From the NCBI GenBank assembly GCA_963702565.1, contig CAVPDE010000015.1, forward strand, positions 1 through 64,000: 64,000 nt of DNA, read 5' to 3'. A program made the translations under genes and the position numbers. Shown here piece by piece: positions 1 to 8,512 of the stretch; within the stretch, counting starts at the first letter, position 1, and every line of letters starts with the position of its first letter. The stretch is from CAVPDE01 sp963702565 (lineage in GTDB: Bacteria > Desulfobacterota > DSM-4660 > Desulfatiglandales > HGW-15). Under the pieces are notes generated by a model, which ran no database searches, was not told the DNA's origin, and saw only the letters and a program-made list of their open reading frames with translations.

Positions 1-2
1 GC

Positions 3-122
3 GTGAAGAGCCCTTCGATGGAAGACTCTCTGCATGAGGGGCTACAAGCGTTCCGCGAGGCGGCGCTTGAGAATTACATAGAGGGCGCTGAGGGTGTCGA
101 GGGAAGTGAGGCTGAGGAATAG
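3..122 (+). CDS. 3' end of an unidentified gene
   Basis: An open frame runs from the window edge to a TAG at 120-122, giving a C-terminal piece of about 39 residues that is strongly acidic at its end (Glu/Gly/Ala-rich). The composition looks like the tail of a soluble protein. It is too short to assign a family, and the true start lies outside the window. Confidence 0.35.
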   Translation: MKSPSMEDSLHEGLQAFREAALENYIEGAEGVEGSEAEE

Positions 123-160
123 AAGGTTCCGGAGATTGGGTTGAAGGTAAAACCAGTTCG

Positions 161-442
161 TCAGCCGTTGCAGGCCCTTGGCAGGGTATCCATGTCAATC
201 TCCTCGGATCCGAGACGGCACACGAGATCTTCCACGTGAATGTGATCGTCCAACCAGGTTCCGATTCTGCGTTTCATCTCTTCTGTTGTTCTTGTGCTGA
301 GCACCTTAAAGGTTGTTCTGTTTTCCGGCTTGCTGTAAGTCAACCTGACCCTTGTCGACACGCTCTCTGAAAGGTTTAGTGCCTTGCGGATTCTGATATC
401 AAACACAGAATCGAGTCTGTCTACAATTCGCTCTGATGCCAT
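161..442 (-). CDS. small hypothetical protein, 93 aa
   Basis: I do not recognise this protein. It is hydrophilic, has no signal peptide or membrane segment, and is rich in Arg, Glu and Thr. The frame stays open to an ATG at 457. The AAGGAG ribosome-binding site, however, lies inside that extension and five bases before the ATG at 442, so the protein most likely begins MASERIVD at 442. It is transcribed convergently with whatever ends at 122 and divergently from the phosphofructokinase gene. The roughly 285 bases between this gene and the phosphofructokinase start hold no other gene that I can see. Confidence 0.55.
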   Translation of the reverse strand: MASERIVDRLDSVFDIRIRKALNLSESVSTRVRLTYSKPENRTTFKVLSTRTTEEMKRRIGTWLDDHIHVEDLVCRLGSEEIDMDTLPRACNG

Positions 443-727
443 TTTGTTCTCCTTCATTGATTGATCTTGGTGCCAATAATCTGAGCCCTGACCGTTTGGT
501 TTGTATTGGGTTCATGTTAGATTCTTGTGAGGTTTTTGCAGCAATACGCGCCTGCCCTAGCAGGAGAGGTCAGGGAATAGGTGGTGTTCATGGGCGGTGA
601 AGGTCTGGGCGATGGGAGATGCCGGCGGAAAGGGATGAGGGTAACGTTGACACACAAAGCGAAATCCGGTAGATTCCGTGCCCATAAAAAGGAGTTTTTA
701 CCACAATCACATCACAGAGGAATCCCG

Positions 728-1843
728 ATGAGAAAGCATGTGGGAGTTCTAACCGCAGGAGGTGACAGCCCCGGACTGAATGCAGTGATAAGAGGAATCG
801 GCAAGGCTGCTCAAGACCGTTATGGTATGGAAGTCATCGGTATCCGGGACGGCTTCCGCGGCCTGATGGAAAACCGGACCATGGAGTTGGATGGACAGAC
901 TCTGTCCGGCATTCTGACTCTTGGAGGCACCATCCTTGGAACCAGCCGTGACAAACCGCACCGAATGCAAGTGGGCGGCAAGTCGATGGACATGACGGAT
1001 GCAATTGTCGAGAACTATCATCGGAACCATCTTGACGTACTGGTCTGTATCGGCGGAGGAGGCACGCAGAAGAATGCCTACCGTTTGCTGCAAAAGGGTT
1101 TGAAGATTATTACTCTCCCTAAGACGATCGATAACGATGTCGTCTTGACAGACGTTTCCTTCGGTTTCGATACGGCTCTCGGTATAGCGACTGAAGCCAT
1201 TGACCGTCTTCACAGCACGGCCCACAGTCATCATCGTATGATCTTGGTTGAGACCATGGGGCATAAGGCGGGTTGGTTGGCACTGGGCGCCGGAGTTGCG
1301 GGAGGCGCCGATGTGATCCTCATTCCTGAGATTCCCTATGATGTCGAGAAGATCGCGAAGGCAATTCTTGATCGAAACCATCATGGAAAGCCTTTCAGCA
1401 TCATTGCTGTTGCCGAAGGTGCCATGTCACTGGCCGAGGCTGCCGCGTTGGCAAAATACGATAAAAACAAAGCGGCCAAGAAAATGAGTCCCCCGAAGTC
1501 CAAGACAAAGCCGGTATGGCGCGAACTGGTGCATGGTGCTCATACCCTAAAGCTGGCTAAAGACCTGGAGGCGCTCACACTTTTGGAATCGCGCGTGACT
1601 ATCCTCGGATACCAGCAGCGGGGCGGAACTCCCTCTGCCGAAGATCGCATTCTGGCCACTCGGCTGGGATCAGCGTGTGCGACCTTGGTTCAGGAGGAAG
1701 CCTATGGAGTCATGCTGGCTGCCCGCGGTGACAAAGCCGTGCCTGTAGCACTTGAGGATGTCGTCGGCAAGATCAAAACGGTCCCGCTGAATCACTCCTG
1801 GATTGAAAGTGCGCGGCGCGTGGGGACGAGTTTCGGAGATTGA
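728..1843 (+). CDS. pfkA: 6-phosphofructokinase (PfkA family), 371 aa
   Basis: Phosphorylates fructose 6-phosphate to fructose 1,6-bisphosphate in glycolysis. The family motifs appear in order: GGDSPGLNAVIRG near residue 10 (nucleotide binding), GTSRDKPH (about 75), the GGGGT loop (about 108), PKTIDNDV (catalytic Asp region), FGFDTA, ETMGHKAGW and IPEIPYD. The usual G-G-D-G loop reads G-G-G-G. Gly at the position equivalent to E. coli 104 together with Lys at 124 (PKTIDND) is the combination reported for ATP-using members rather than pyrophosphate-dependent ones; that reading is inference. The frame is open upstream to 581, but the ATG at 728 has an AGAGG Shine-Dalgarno seven bases upstream and begins exactly at the conserved N-terminus, so 728 is chosen. 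Confidence 0.9.
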   Translation: MRKHVGVLTAGGDSPGLNAVIRGIGKAAQDRYGMEVIGIRDGFRGLMENRTMELDGQTLSGILTLGGTILGTSRDKPHRMQVGGKSMDMTDAIVENYHRNHLDVLVCIGGGGTQKNAYRLLQKGLKIITLPKTIDNDVVLTDVSFGFDTALGIATEAIDRLHSTAHSHHRMILVETMGHKAGWLALGAGVAGGADVILIPEIPYDVEKIAKAILDRNHHGKPFSIIAVAEGAMSLAEAAALAKYDKNKAAKKMSPPKSKTKPVWRELVHGAHTLKLAKDLEALTLLESRVTILGYQQRGGTPSAEDRILATRLGSACATLVQEEAYGVMLAARGDKAVPVALEDVVGKIKTVPLNHSWIESARRVGTSFGD

Positions 1844-1993
1844 AAGGAATCGAATTCCTTTTTGCATTACGTCACCTTGCTCTTCTCCTCATACGCAATC
1901 CCATGTGCATCGACATGATCGAAAAAATACGCCAAGCCTTAACACCTCATTTTTGTAATTTACTCCAACTTCCGAATTGAGAGCGCTGAGAAT

Positions 1994-2653
1994 TTGGTCC
2001 ACGAATTAAAGAACTCGGTGACCGTGATCGGAGGGTTCTCGGCCCTGGCTCTCAGGAAGAGCGATCCCAAAGACTACTTGGGAAGAATTAATGCTCTTGC
2101 AAAGCATGTGGACAGCCTTCTGAAGGAAGCCTCCCTCCTCTCCAGGATCGAGATGCAGGGGGGATCATTGCCGACGGATCCGGTTGACCTAGGTGCCTTG
2201 ATCGAGGAAGTGGTGGACAGCTTCACAAACCCGGCAAAAGAAAAGCGGATTGAAATCGCTTTCCCAAACCAGACCTCTCCCAAGGTTCTGGGAAACGCCA
2301 CGGCCATAAGGCAGGTGTTGATCAATCTGATTTCCAATGCGGTGAAGTTCAACCGGGAAGGGGGGACGGTCTGGATCGGCCTAAAGGAAGAGAGGCAGTG
2401 GGCACATCTTACGGTCAAGGACGAAGGGTGCGGGATACCCCCTGATGCACGATCCAGGATCTTTGATCGGTTTTACCGCGCCACCGGAAGCGAGCAGATC
2501 AAAGGCGCCGGCCTTGGGCTTTATATCGCTAAGCTGCTTGTTGAAGCCATGGCCGGAAAAATCTCGGTGGAGAGCACATTCGGCGCAGGAAGCACTTTCA
2601 CCCTCTCGTTACTAAAGCAGAACCCCCAAGACGCAGCGACACCTCGCCCGTGA
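1994..2653 (+). pseudogene. 5'-truncated sensor histidine kinase (HisKA-HATPase core only)
   Basis: The protein begins almost at the H-box (VHELKNS, phosphoacceptor His at residue 3, with the usual Pro after Asn replaced by Ser). It continues through the dimerisation helices and a complete HATPase_c domain: N box NLISNAVKFN near 115, G1 DEGCGIPP near 145, F box FDRFYRA, G2 GAGLGLYIAK near 175. No sensor, PAS or membrane region is present. The frame is closed by a TAA at 1940-1942, and the only usual initiation codon is a TTG at 1994 with no convincing ribosome-binding site. This looks like the remnant of a larger kinase, although a short orphan kinase cannot be excluded. Its 3' end overlaps birA by 56 bases on the opposite strand. 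Confidence 0.6.
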
Positions 2654-3416
2654 GGATTCTCCGTTGATGCCCGTCGGCCTCTTCAATGATCAAAGCCCCG
2701 AAGTCGTCAATGCATAACGCTCTGCCCTCGATCTGCTCTCTCTCGGATGTGACGACCACAGACTGTCCCAGGACAAGGCAATTCTGATTCCATTCCTCGT
2801 AGAGCGCTTTCATGCTTCCTCGGACCACATCCCTGTAAGAAACCTCAAACCCTTTCAGGATCTCCAAAAGCAAATCGTTCCTTGAAACCCTTTGCCCTGT
2901 CTCCTCCAGGAGGCTTGTGGCCGGCACTCCACCTCCCTCCGGCACATCAGGATGCCAGTTGACGTTGATGCCCATGCCCGGCACAGCCCAGTCGACCTGC
3001 TTTCCCCTCACAGAGAATTCCGTCAGAATGCCTGCGAGTTTCTTGGTCCCCACATACAGATCATTCGGCCACTTGATCATGGCTTTTACGCCTGTAACCG
3101 TCTTAACCGCTTTGAGCCCTGCCAGGGCCAGGACCATGGTCAACACAAAGACCCGGTCTCCTTCCATAGGCGGTCTCAGGAGCACGGAAAAGAGCAAATT
3201 GGTTCCTGCAGGGGAAGTCCAGGATTTTCCTCTTCTCCCGCGCCCTGCGGTCTGCTCTTCTGTGATGACGAGTGCTCCTTCAGGTGCGCCTTGGCCGGCC
3301 AGCGCCTTGGCCAGGGCATTGGTGGAATCTATTGAGGATTGATAATGGATATGGGAGGAAAAGATAGAACCGGCTAAACGCCGCTTCAAAAGATCAGGCT
3401 GAATAAGCTCATACAC
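2598..3416 (-). CDS. birA: biotin--[acetyl-CoA-carboxylase] ligase, 272 aa
   Basis: Type I biotin protein ligase, which attaches biotin through biotinoyl-AMP to the carrier lysine of biotin-dependent carboxylases. It lacks the N-terminal winged-helix DNA-binding domain of E. coli BirA, so it is probably an enzyme only and not the bio-operon repressor. Visible motifs are STN near residue 31, GRGRRGKSWTSP (biotinoyl-AMP loop, about 58-70), KWPND (about 114) and KLAGILTE, followed by the small C-terminal SH3-like domain. The start is a GTG at 3416 with a weak ribosome-binding site. It lies downstream of gyrA on the same strand but is separated from it by an inverted-repeat element. Confidence 0.9.
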   Translation of the reverse strand: MYELIQPDLLKRRLAGSIFSSHIHYQSSIDSTNALAKALAGQGAPEGALVITEEQTAGRGRRGKSWTSPAGTNLLFSVLLRPPMEGDRVFVLTMVLALAGLKAVKTVTGVKAMIKWPNDLYVGTKKLAGILTEFSVRGKQVDWAVPGMGINVNWHPDVPEGGGVPATSLLEETGQRVSRNDLLLEILKGFEVSYRDVVRGSMKALYEEWNQNCLVLGQSVVVTSEREQIEGRALCIDDFGALIIEEADGHQRRILTGEVSLRLGGSALVTRG

Positions 3417-3494
3417 TCTGGTGTTCCCTATACTCGAAGGTCCCCTACCCTTTAAAGTTCCTGGCCTTTCTCAGGGTTTTCTCTCTCCGGCCAA

Positions 3495-3590
3495 GAAGTA
3501 AGCAGTATGTAGTAGGCAGTAAGCAGTAAGTAGCATAAACACCAAGGCTCCCTTCCTACTGCTTACTGCATACTCACCACCTGCCTACTA
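3495..3590. repeat. low-complexity inverted repeat (AGTAAGCAGTA family)
   Basis: The left arm is built from permutations of AGTAAGCAGTATGTAGTAGG and the right arm is its approximate reverse complement (CCTACTGCTTACTGCATACT), so the transcript would fold into a long imperfect hairpin between gyrA and birA. A related purine-strand motif (GACAGTAAGCAGTAGACAG) recurs after gspD near 25470. It may act as a terminator or RNA-stabilising element; this is inferred from structure only. Confidence 0.6.
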
Positions 3591-3599
3591 TCTTTTGAC

Positions 3600-6020
3600 T
3601 TATTCTTCAATCACCTTGGCCACGGCGACGACTTTTTCTCCTTCCGCCAGGTCAATCAGCTTGACGCCTTGAGTGTTTCTCCCGATGACGGAGATGTCCG
3701 CCACCTTCAGCCGGATAATCTTGCCCTGTTCGGTGATGATCATGAGCTCATCCGGGTCCGTCACCTGGCACGCGTAAACCACGAGGCCGTTTCTCTGGGT
3801 GGTCTTGATGGTGAGAATGCCCTTGCCGCCTCTTCCCTGGACCCTGTATTCCTCGGTGCGCGTCCTCTTTCCAAATCCGTTCTCCGTGACCGTGAGGATG
3901 GTGGCGCCTTCATCCAGCACATCCATTCCCACCACCTGGTCGTCGGATTCCATTCGGATTCCGATGTTGCCTGCCGCCACCCGCCCCATTTCGCGGATTT
4001 CATCTTCGTGGAAGCGGATCGACTTTCCCTGCCGGGTGGTAAGAAAGATGTCCTGTGATCCGGTGGAGACCCTGACCCCAATCAGCTCGTCGTCTTCATT
4101 GATCTTTATGGCGACGATGCCTCCTGTTCTCGGGTTGGCATAGGCCGTGAGTTCCGTTTTCTTTACAAGCCCTTGTTTCGTAGCCATGACCACGAACTTG
4201 TCCGCACCAAAGGTCCTCACGTTCAGCGTCGTCGCCACCCGTTCGCCCTTCTGAAGCTCCAGAAGGTTGACGATCGCTTTTCCTCGGGACATGCGGCCTG
4301 CTTCCGGAACTTCGTGAACTTTTTTCCAGTACACGCGGCCTTTGTTCGTAAAGAAGAGCAGGTAATCGTGGGAAGAGGCCACAAAGAGCATTTCCACAAA
4401 ATCCTCTTCCTTGGGTCTGGCGCCCGTGAGTCCCTTGCCTCCCCGTCGCTGGGCCCTGTAAAGGCTGATGGGGTTTCTCTTGATGTAGCCTTCGTGGCTG
4501 ATGGTGACCACCATGTCCTCTTCGGCAATGAGGTCTTCCACATCAATCTGGCCGGCCTCGTGCAGGATCTCGGTTCGGCGCTCGTCTCCAAAGCTCTCCC
4601 GGATTTGCTTCATCTCGTCCTTGATGATCTGAAGCACCATGGCAGGACTGGCCAGGATCGCCTTGTACTGGGAGATGTTTTTCAGGAGCTCCTGGTATTC
4701 GGCGTGGATCTTCTCTCTTTCAAGTCCGGTCAGCCTCTGAAGCCTCATTTCCAGGATGGCCTGGGCTTGCACCTCGGTGAGAGAGAAATCCGCCATGAGC
4801 CGCGATTTCGCCTCTTTGGGATCTGCGGAAGACCGGATGGCTTCGATGATCTCGTCCAGCGCGTCCAGCGCTTTTTTCAAACCCTCCAGGATATGGGCTC
4901 TTTCTTCCGCCTTCCTGAGATCGTAAATCGTTCTTCTGACAATGATCTCCCGCCGGTGTTCGACGAACAGAACGAGCATCTCCTTGAGATTGAGCACCTG
5001 GGGCCGGCCTTTGACAATGGCCAGAAAGATGATCCCGAAGGAAACCTCCATCTGGGTGTACTTGTACAGTCGATTCATGATCACCAGGGCGTTTCCTTCC
5101 CGCTTGACATCCACCGCAACCCGCATGCCGTCCCGGTCTGATTCATCCCGGATGTCCGATATTCCCTCCACCTTTTTCTCTTTGACCAGCTCTGCGATCC
5201 GCTCCAGGAGCTTGGCCTTGTTCACCATGAAGGGAATTTCAGAGACAATGATCCTCTCTCTGTTTTGCCCGACTTTTTCAATGAAGGCCCTGGCCCTGAT
5301 CTTGATGATGCCCTTGCCTGTCTCATAGGCCTCTTTGATGCCCGCCGTGGCCAGGATGAAACCGGCGGTCGGAAAATCCGGCCCGGGAACAATCCTCATC
5401 AGGTCTTTGACGCTGACCTCCGGATCTTCAATCACCCTTTCGACGGCCTGCGTCACCTCCCTGAGGTTGTGGGGAGGGATGTTGGTGGCCATGCCGACGG
5501 CGATACCGGAGGATCCGTTCACCAATAGGTTGGGAATGGAGGTGGGAAGGAGCGTGGGTTCCTCAAGCGAGCCGTCATAGTTCGGGGTGAAATCCACGGT
5601 CTCTTTGTCGATGTCATCCAGGAAATTCTGGGCCAGGCGGGTCATCCGAACTTCCGTGTACCGCATGGCCGCAGGAGGGTCTCCGTCCACAGATCCAAAA
5701 TTCCCCTGCCCGTCCACCAGGGGGTATCTCATGGAAAAATCCTGAGCCAGCCGGACAATGGTGTCGTAGACCGCCGCGTCGCCGTGGGGGTGGAATTTAC
5801 CGATCACATCACCGACGACCCTCGCCGATTTCTTGTAGGGCCGGTTGAAATAATTCTTCATGTCGTGCATCGCGTAGAGCACGCGGCGGTGAACCGGCTT
5901 GAGGCCGTCGCGCACATCGGGAAGCGCTCTTCCCACAATGACGCTCATGGAGTACTCGAGATAGGATCTTTTCATCTCCTCTTCAATATTGACCATGTCC
6001 AAGGCTGGATGGGCATCCAT
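3600..6020 (-). CDS. gyrA: DNA gyrase subunit A, 806 aa
   Basis: Breakage-reunion subunit of gyrase, which introduces negative supercoils as a GyrA2GyrB2 complex. The N-terminal winged-helix/tower region carries the conserved core (VGRALPDVRDGLKPVHRR, residues about 30-47), the quinolone-determining region (HPHGDAAVYDT, about 78-88) and the catalytic Tyr in AAMRYTEVRM (about 119). The GyrA box QRRGGKG near 530 distinguishes it from ParC. It is followed by the six-bladed C-terminal beta-pinwheel. Length is normal for the family. It follows gyrB on the same strand after 103 bases that contain an inverted repeat. Confidence 0.97.
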   Translation of the reverse strand: MDAHPALDMVNIEEEMKRSYLEYSMSVIVGRALPDVRDGLKPVHRRVLYAMHDMKNYFNRPYKKSARVVGDVIGKFHPHGDAAVYDTIVRLAQDFSMRYPLVDGQGNFGSVDGDPPAAMRYTEVRMTRLAQNFLDDIDKETVDFTPNYDGSLEEPTLLPTSIPNLLVNGSSGIAVGMATNIPPHNLREVTQAVERVIEDPEVSVKDLMRIVPGPDFPTAGFILATAGIKEAYETGKGIIKIRARAFIEKVGQNRERIIVSEIPFMVNKAKLLERIAELVKEKKVEGISDIRDESDRDGMRVAVDVKREGNALVIMNRLYKYTQMEVSFGIIFLAIVKGRPQVLNLKEMLVLFVEHRREIIVRRTIYDLRKAEERAHILEGLKKALDALDEIIEAIRSSADPKEAKSRLMADFSLTEVQAQAILEMRLQRLTGLEREKIHAEYQELLKNISQYKAILASPAMVLQIIKDEMKQIRESFGDERRTEILHEAGQIDVEDLIAEEDMVVTISHEGYIKRNPISLYRAQRRGGKGLTGARPKEEDFVEMLFVASSHDYLLFFTNKGRVYWKKVHEVPEAGRMSRGKAIVNLLELQKGERVATTLNVRTFGADKFVVMATKQGLVKKTELTAYANPRTGGIVAIKINEDDELIGVRVSTGSQDIFLTTRQGKSIRFHEDEIREMGRVAAGNIGIRMESDDQVVGMDVLDEGATILTVTENGFGKRTRTEEYRVQGRGGKGILTIKTTQRNGLVVYACQVTDPDELMIITEQGKIIRLKVADISVIGRNTQGVKLIDLAEGEKVVAVAKVIEE

Positions 6021-6043
6021 AGGAACAGCTCCTCAATCAACAA

Positions 6044-6116
6044 AAGCAGAGAGCATGAATCCAAGAGGGTTCAACCCGCTCTTTCTTACTCTTGGCTCTA
6101 TGCTCCCTGCTCTCTA
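6044..6116. repeat. inverted repeat between gyrB and gyrA (GAGCAGGGAGCATAGAGC family)
   Basis: The left arm AGCAGAGAGCATGAATCCAA and the right arm TTGGCTCTATGCTCCCTGCT are imperfect reverse complements flanking a loop that includes GGGTTCAACCC. The right-arm wording reappears near 18810 (CTACGCTCCCTGCTTTCTTC), and a permuted purine version occurs near 23200. It belongs to the set of text-like dispersed hairpins found throughout this window. Confidence 0.55.
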
Positions 6117-6123
6117 CAGTCTG

Positions 6124-8511
6124 TTAGATGTCGAGTTCTTTCACTTCCAGAGCATTGTTGTAAATGAATTCTCTCCTGGGTTCCACCTTGTCGCCCATGA
6201 GGATAGTGAAAATCTCGTCCGCCTCCACCACGTCTTCCACCCTGACACGCAGGAGGCTTCTTTTTTCCGGGTCCATGGTGGTATCCCAAAGCTGGGCCGG
6301 ATTCATTTCCCCGAGGCCCTTGTATCGCTGAATCCCCAGGCCGCTCTTGCCTCTGCTCATCAGTTCTTCCAGCAGGGTGGGCCAATCGGAGATCACTTTT
6401 CCATCCGCCTCTCCGTCGAGCTTGAACTCGCGGCCTCTGTACTCCTTGAGCTGACGCGCGATTTCCATTACCCGCCTCAGCTGCGGGGACACGAAGAAGT
6501 CCCACTGGATCATGAAATGGTGCCCTCCGTTCTTCGGGTCGGAGACGCCGAATTCGTAGTGTCCGCCCTCCCCGAGGCGCAGGTCCCGCACGTCAAAACC
6601 GGCATCGCTCAGGCTCTGGATGAACGCTTCCATGGACTCCTTCGTCTTGTAGAAGTCCTTGTCTTTGACGGCGCAGGAGGCAATGAACTCGATGAATCCC
6701 TCGCTGTACCCTCTTCTCTCGAGCTCTCTCACATTGTCATAGTACCGGATCAGATTCTTCAGAAAAACGCTCAGTTTCTGGCCCGACACGTCTTCCTTTT
6801 TGGCGACGAGGAGCCGTTCTTTCTCAGCTATCCTTCTGATGATGAGCTCATTGAAAGTCTCTTCGTCCTTCACATACTGCTCTTTCTTTCCGTCCGCCAC
6901 CCGATAGAGGGGCGGCTGGGCCACGTAGAGATGCCCCTTTTCGATGAGATCCGGCATTTGACGGAAAAAGAAGGTCAGAAGGAGGGTGCGGATATGGGCC
7001 CCATCCACGTCCGCATCGGTCATAATGATGACCTTGTGGTAGCGAAGGCGCTGAATGTCGTATTCCTTGTCTCCGATTCCCGTCCCGAGCGCAGCGATCA
7101 TGGTCTTGATCTCATCGCTCGACATCATCTTGTCAAACCGGGACTTCTCCACATTGAGAATCTTACCCTTGAGGGGCAGAATCGCCTGAAAGCGTCTGTC
7201 TCTCCCCTGTTTGGCTGAGCCGCCGGCCGAATCCCCCTCCACGATGAACACTTCGCTTCTTTCCGGATCTCTTTCCTGACAGTCGGCCAGTTTTCCGGGC
7301 AGAGAGAAGTCCGCAAGCACTCCTTTTCGCCTGGCAAGCTCTTTGGCTTTTCGGGCCGCCTCCCGAGCCCTGGCCGCATCAATCACCTTGGAGATAATGG
7401 CCTTGGCCACAGAGGGGTTTTCTTCAAAAAACACGCTCAGCCCCTCGTTGATCAGGGTCTCCATGAGCCCCTTGACTTCACTGTTTCCGAGCTTGCTCTT
7501 GGTCTGGCCTTCATACTGGGGATTGGAAAGTTTGACGCTCACCACTGCGGTCAAGCCTTCTCTCACGTCGTCTCCGGTCAGTTTTTCTTTGAACGATTTG
7601 GCCAGGGGCGAATTCCCGAGGTACTGATTGATGCCCCTGGTCAAGGCGGATTTGAATCCGACCAGATGGCTCCCCCCTTCTCGGGTGTTGATGTTGTTCG
7701 CAAAGGCGCAAATGATTTCGTTGTAGGAGTCGTTGTACTGAAACGATGCCTCCATCATCACGTTGTTCTTTTCCCCGCTGATGTAGACCGGATCCGGGTG
7801 AAGAACGGCTTTGGTCTTGTTGAGATACTGAACAAAAGACTTGATCCCCCCTTCGTACACGAACTCTTTGGATTTCCCGGTGCGCTCGTCCGCAATCTGT
7901 ATCTTGACGCCCCGGGTCAGAAAAGCGAGTTCCCTCATTCGGCGGGACAGGGTTTCAAAATCAAATTCCAAGGTTTCAAAAACGTCGGGATCCGGTTTGA
8001 AATGGACTTTCGTGCCCTTCTTGGCGGTCTCCCCGATGACTTTGAGTTCCGTGACTTTGTCGCCCCTCTCAAAGCGCTGAAAGTAAATCTTGCCGTCCCG
8101 GTACACTTCCACTTCGAGAAACTCTGCCAGGGCGTTGACCACCGACACGCCTACCCCGTGCAGCCCTCCGGAGACCTTGTAGCTTTTGTTGTCGAATTTT
8201 CCTCCAGCATGGAGCTTGGTCATCACCACTTCGAGCGCAGGGACCTGCTCGGTTTCGTGCATGTCCACGGGAATGCCTCGGCCGTTGTCAAAGACCTCGA
8301 CGCTGTTATCCCCAAGGATCTTGATGTCGATAAAGTCGCAGTATTCCGCCAGCGCTTCGTCAATACTGTTGTCCACCACCTCATAAACAAGATGGTGCAA
8401 CCCTTCAAAGGCCGTGTTTCCAATGTACATGGCCGGCCTTTTCCGTACAGCCGCTAGGCCTTCTAAAACTTTTATGTCCGCTGCGCCGTAACTTGAATTT
8501 CGATCCGCCAT
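6124..8511 (-). CDS. gyrB: DNA gyrase subunit B, 795 aa
   Basis: ATPase/TOPRIM subunit of gyrase. GHKL ATPase motifs are visible: EVVDNSIDEALA (about 43), DNGRGIPVDMH (about 76) and GGLHGVGVSVVNALA (about 115). The TOPRIM motifs are EGDSAGGSAKQGRDR (about 425) and DADVDGAHIRTLLLTFFFR (about 500). After the TOPRIM domain there is the roughly 150-residue insertion common in proteobacterial GyrB, then the conserved QRYKGLGEMNP near the C-terminus. The ATG follows the dnaN stop by one base, so the two are probably translationally coupled. recF, which often lies between dnaN and gyrB, is absent. Confidence 0.97.
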   Translation of the reverse strand: MADRNSSYGAADIKVLEGLAAVRKRPAMYIGNTAFEGLHHLVYEVVDNSIDEALAEYCDFIDIKILGDNSVEVFDNGRGIPVDMHETEQVPALEVVMTKLHAGGKFDNKSYKVSGGLHGVGVSVVNALAEFLEVEVYRDGKIYFQRFERGDKVTELKVIGETAKKGTKVHFKPDPDVFETLEFDFETLSRRMRELAFLTRGVKIQIADERTGKSKEFVYEGGIKSFVQYLNKTKAVLHPDPVYISGEKNNVMMEASFQYNDSYNEIICAFANNINTREGGSHLVGFKSALTRGINQYLGNSPLAKSFKEKLTGDDVREGLTAVVSVKLSNPQYEGQTKSKLGNSEVKGLMETLINEGLSVFFEENPSVAKAIISKVIDAARAREAARKAKELARRKGVLADFSLPGKLADCQERDPERSEVFIVEGDSAGGSAKQGRDRRFQAILPLKGKILNVEKSRFDKMMSSDEIKTMIAALGTGIGDKEYDIQRLRYHKVIIMTDADVDGAHIRTLLLTFFFRQMPDLIEKGHLYVAQPPLYRVADGKKEQYVKDEETFNELIIRRIAEKERLLVAKKEDVSGQKLSVFLKNLIRYYDNVRELERRGYSEGFIEFIASCAVKDKDFYKTKESMEAFIQSLSDAGFDVRDLRLGEGGHYEFGVSDPKNGGHHFMIQWDFFVSPQLRRVMEIARQLKEYRGREFKLDGEADGKVISDWPTLLEELMSRGKSGLGIQRYKGLGEMNPAQLWDTTMDPEKRSLLRVRVEDVVEADEIFTILMGDKVEPRREFIYNNALEVKELDI

Positions 8512-8512
8512 T

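Noticed and set aside
4173..5141. 322-codon plus-strand frame opposite gyrA
   Set aside because: Shadow of a strongly conserved gene on the other strand; composition is that of reverse-complement codons (His/Asp/Leu-rich). The same applies to frames opposite gyrB and acsB.
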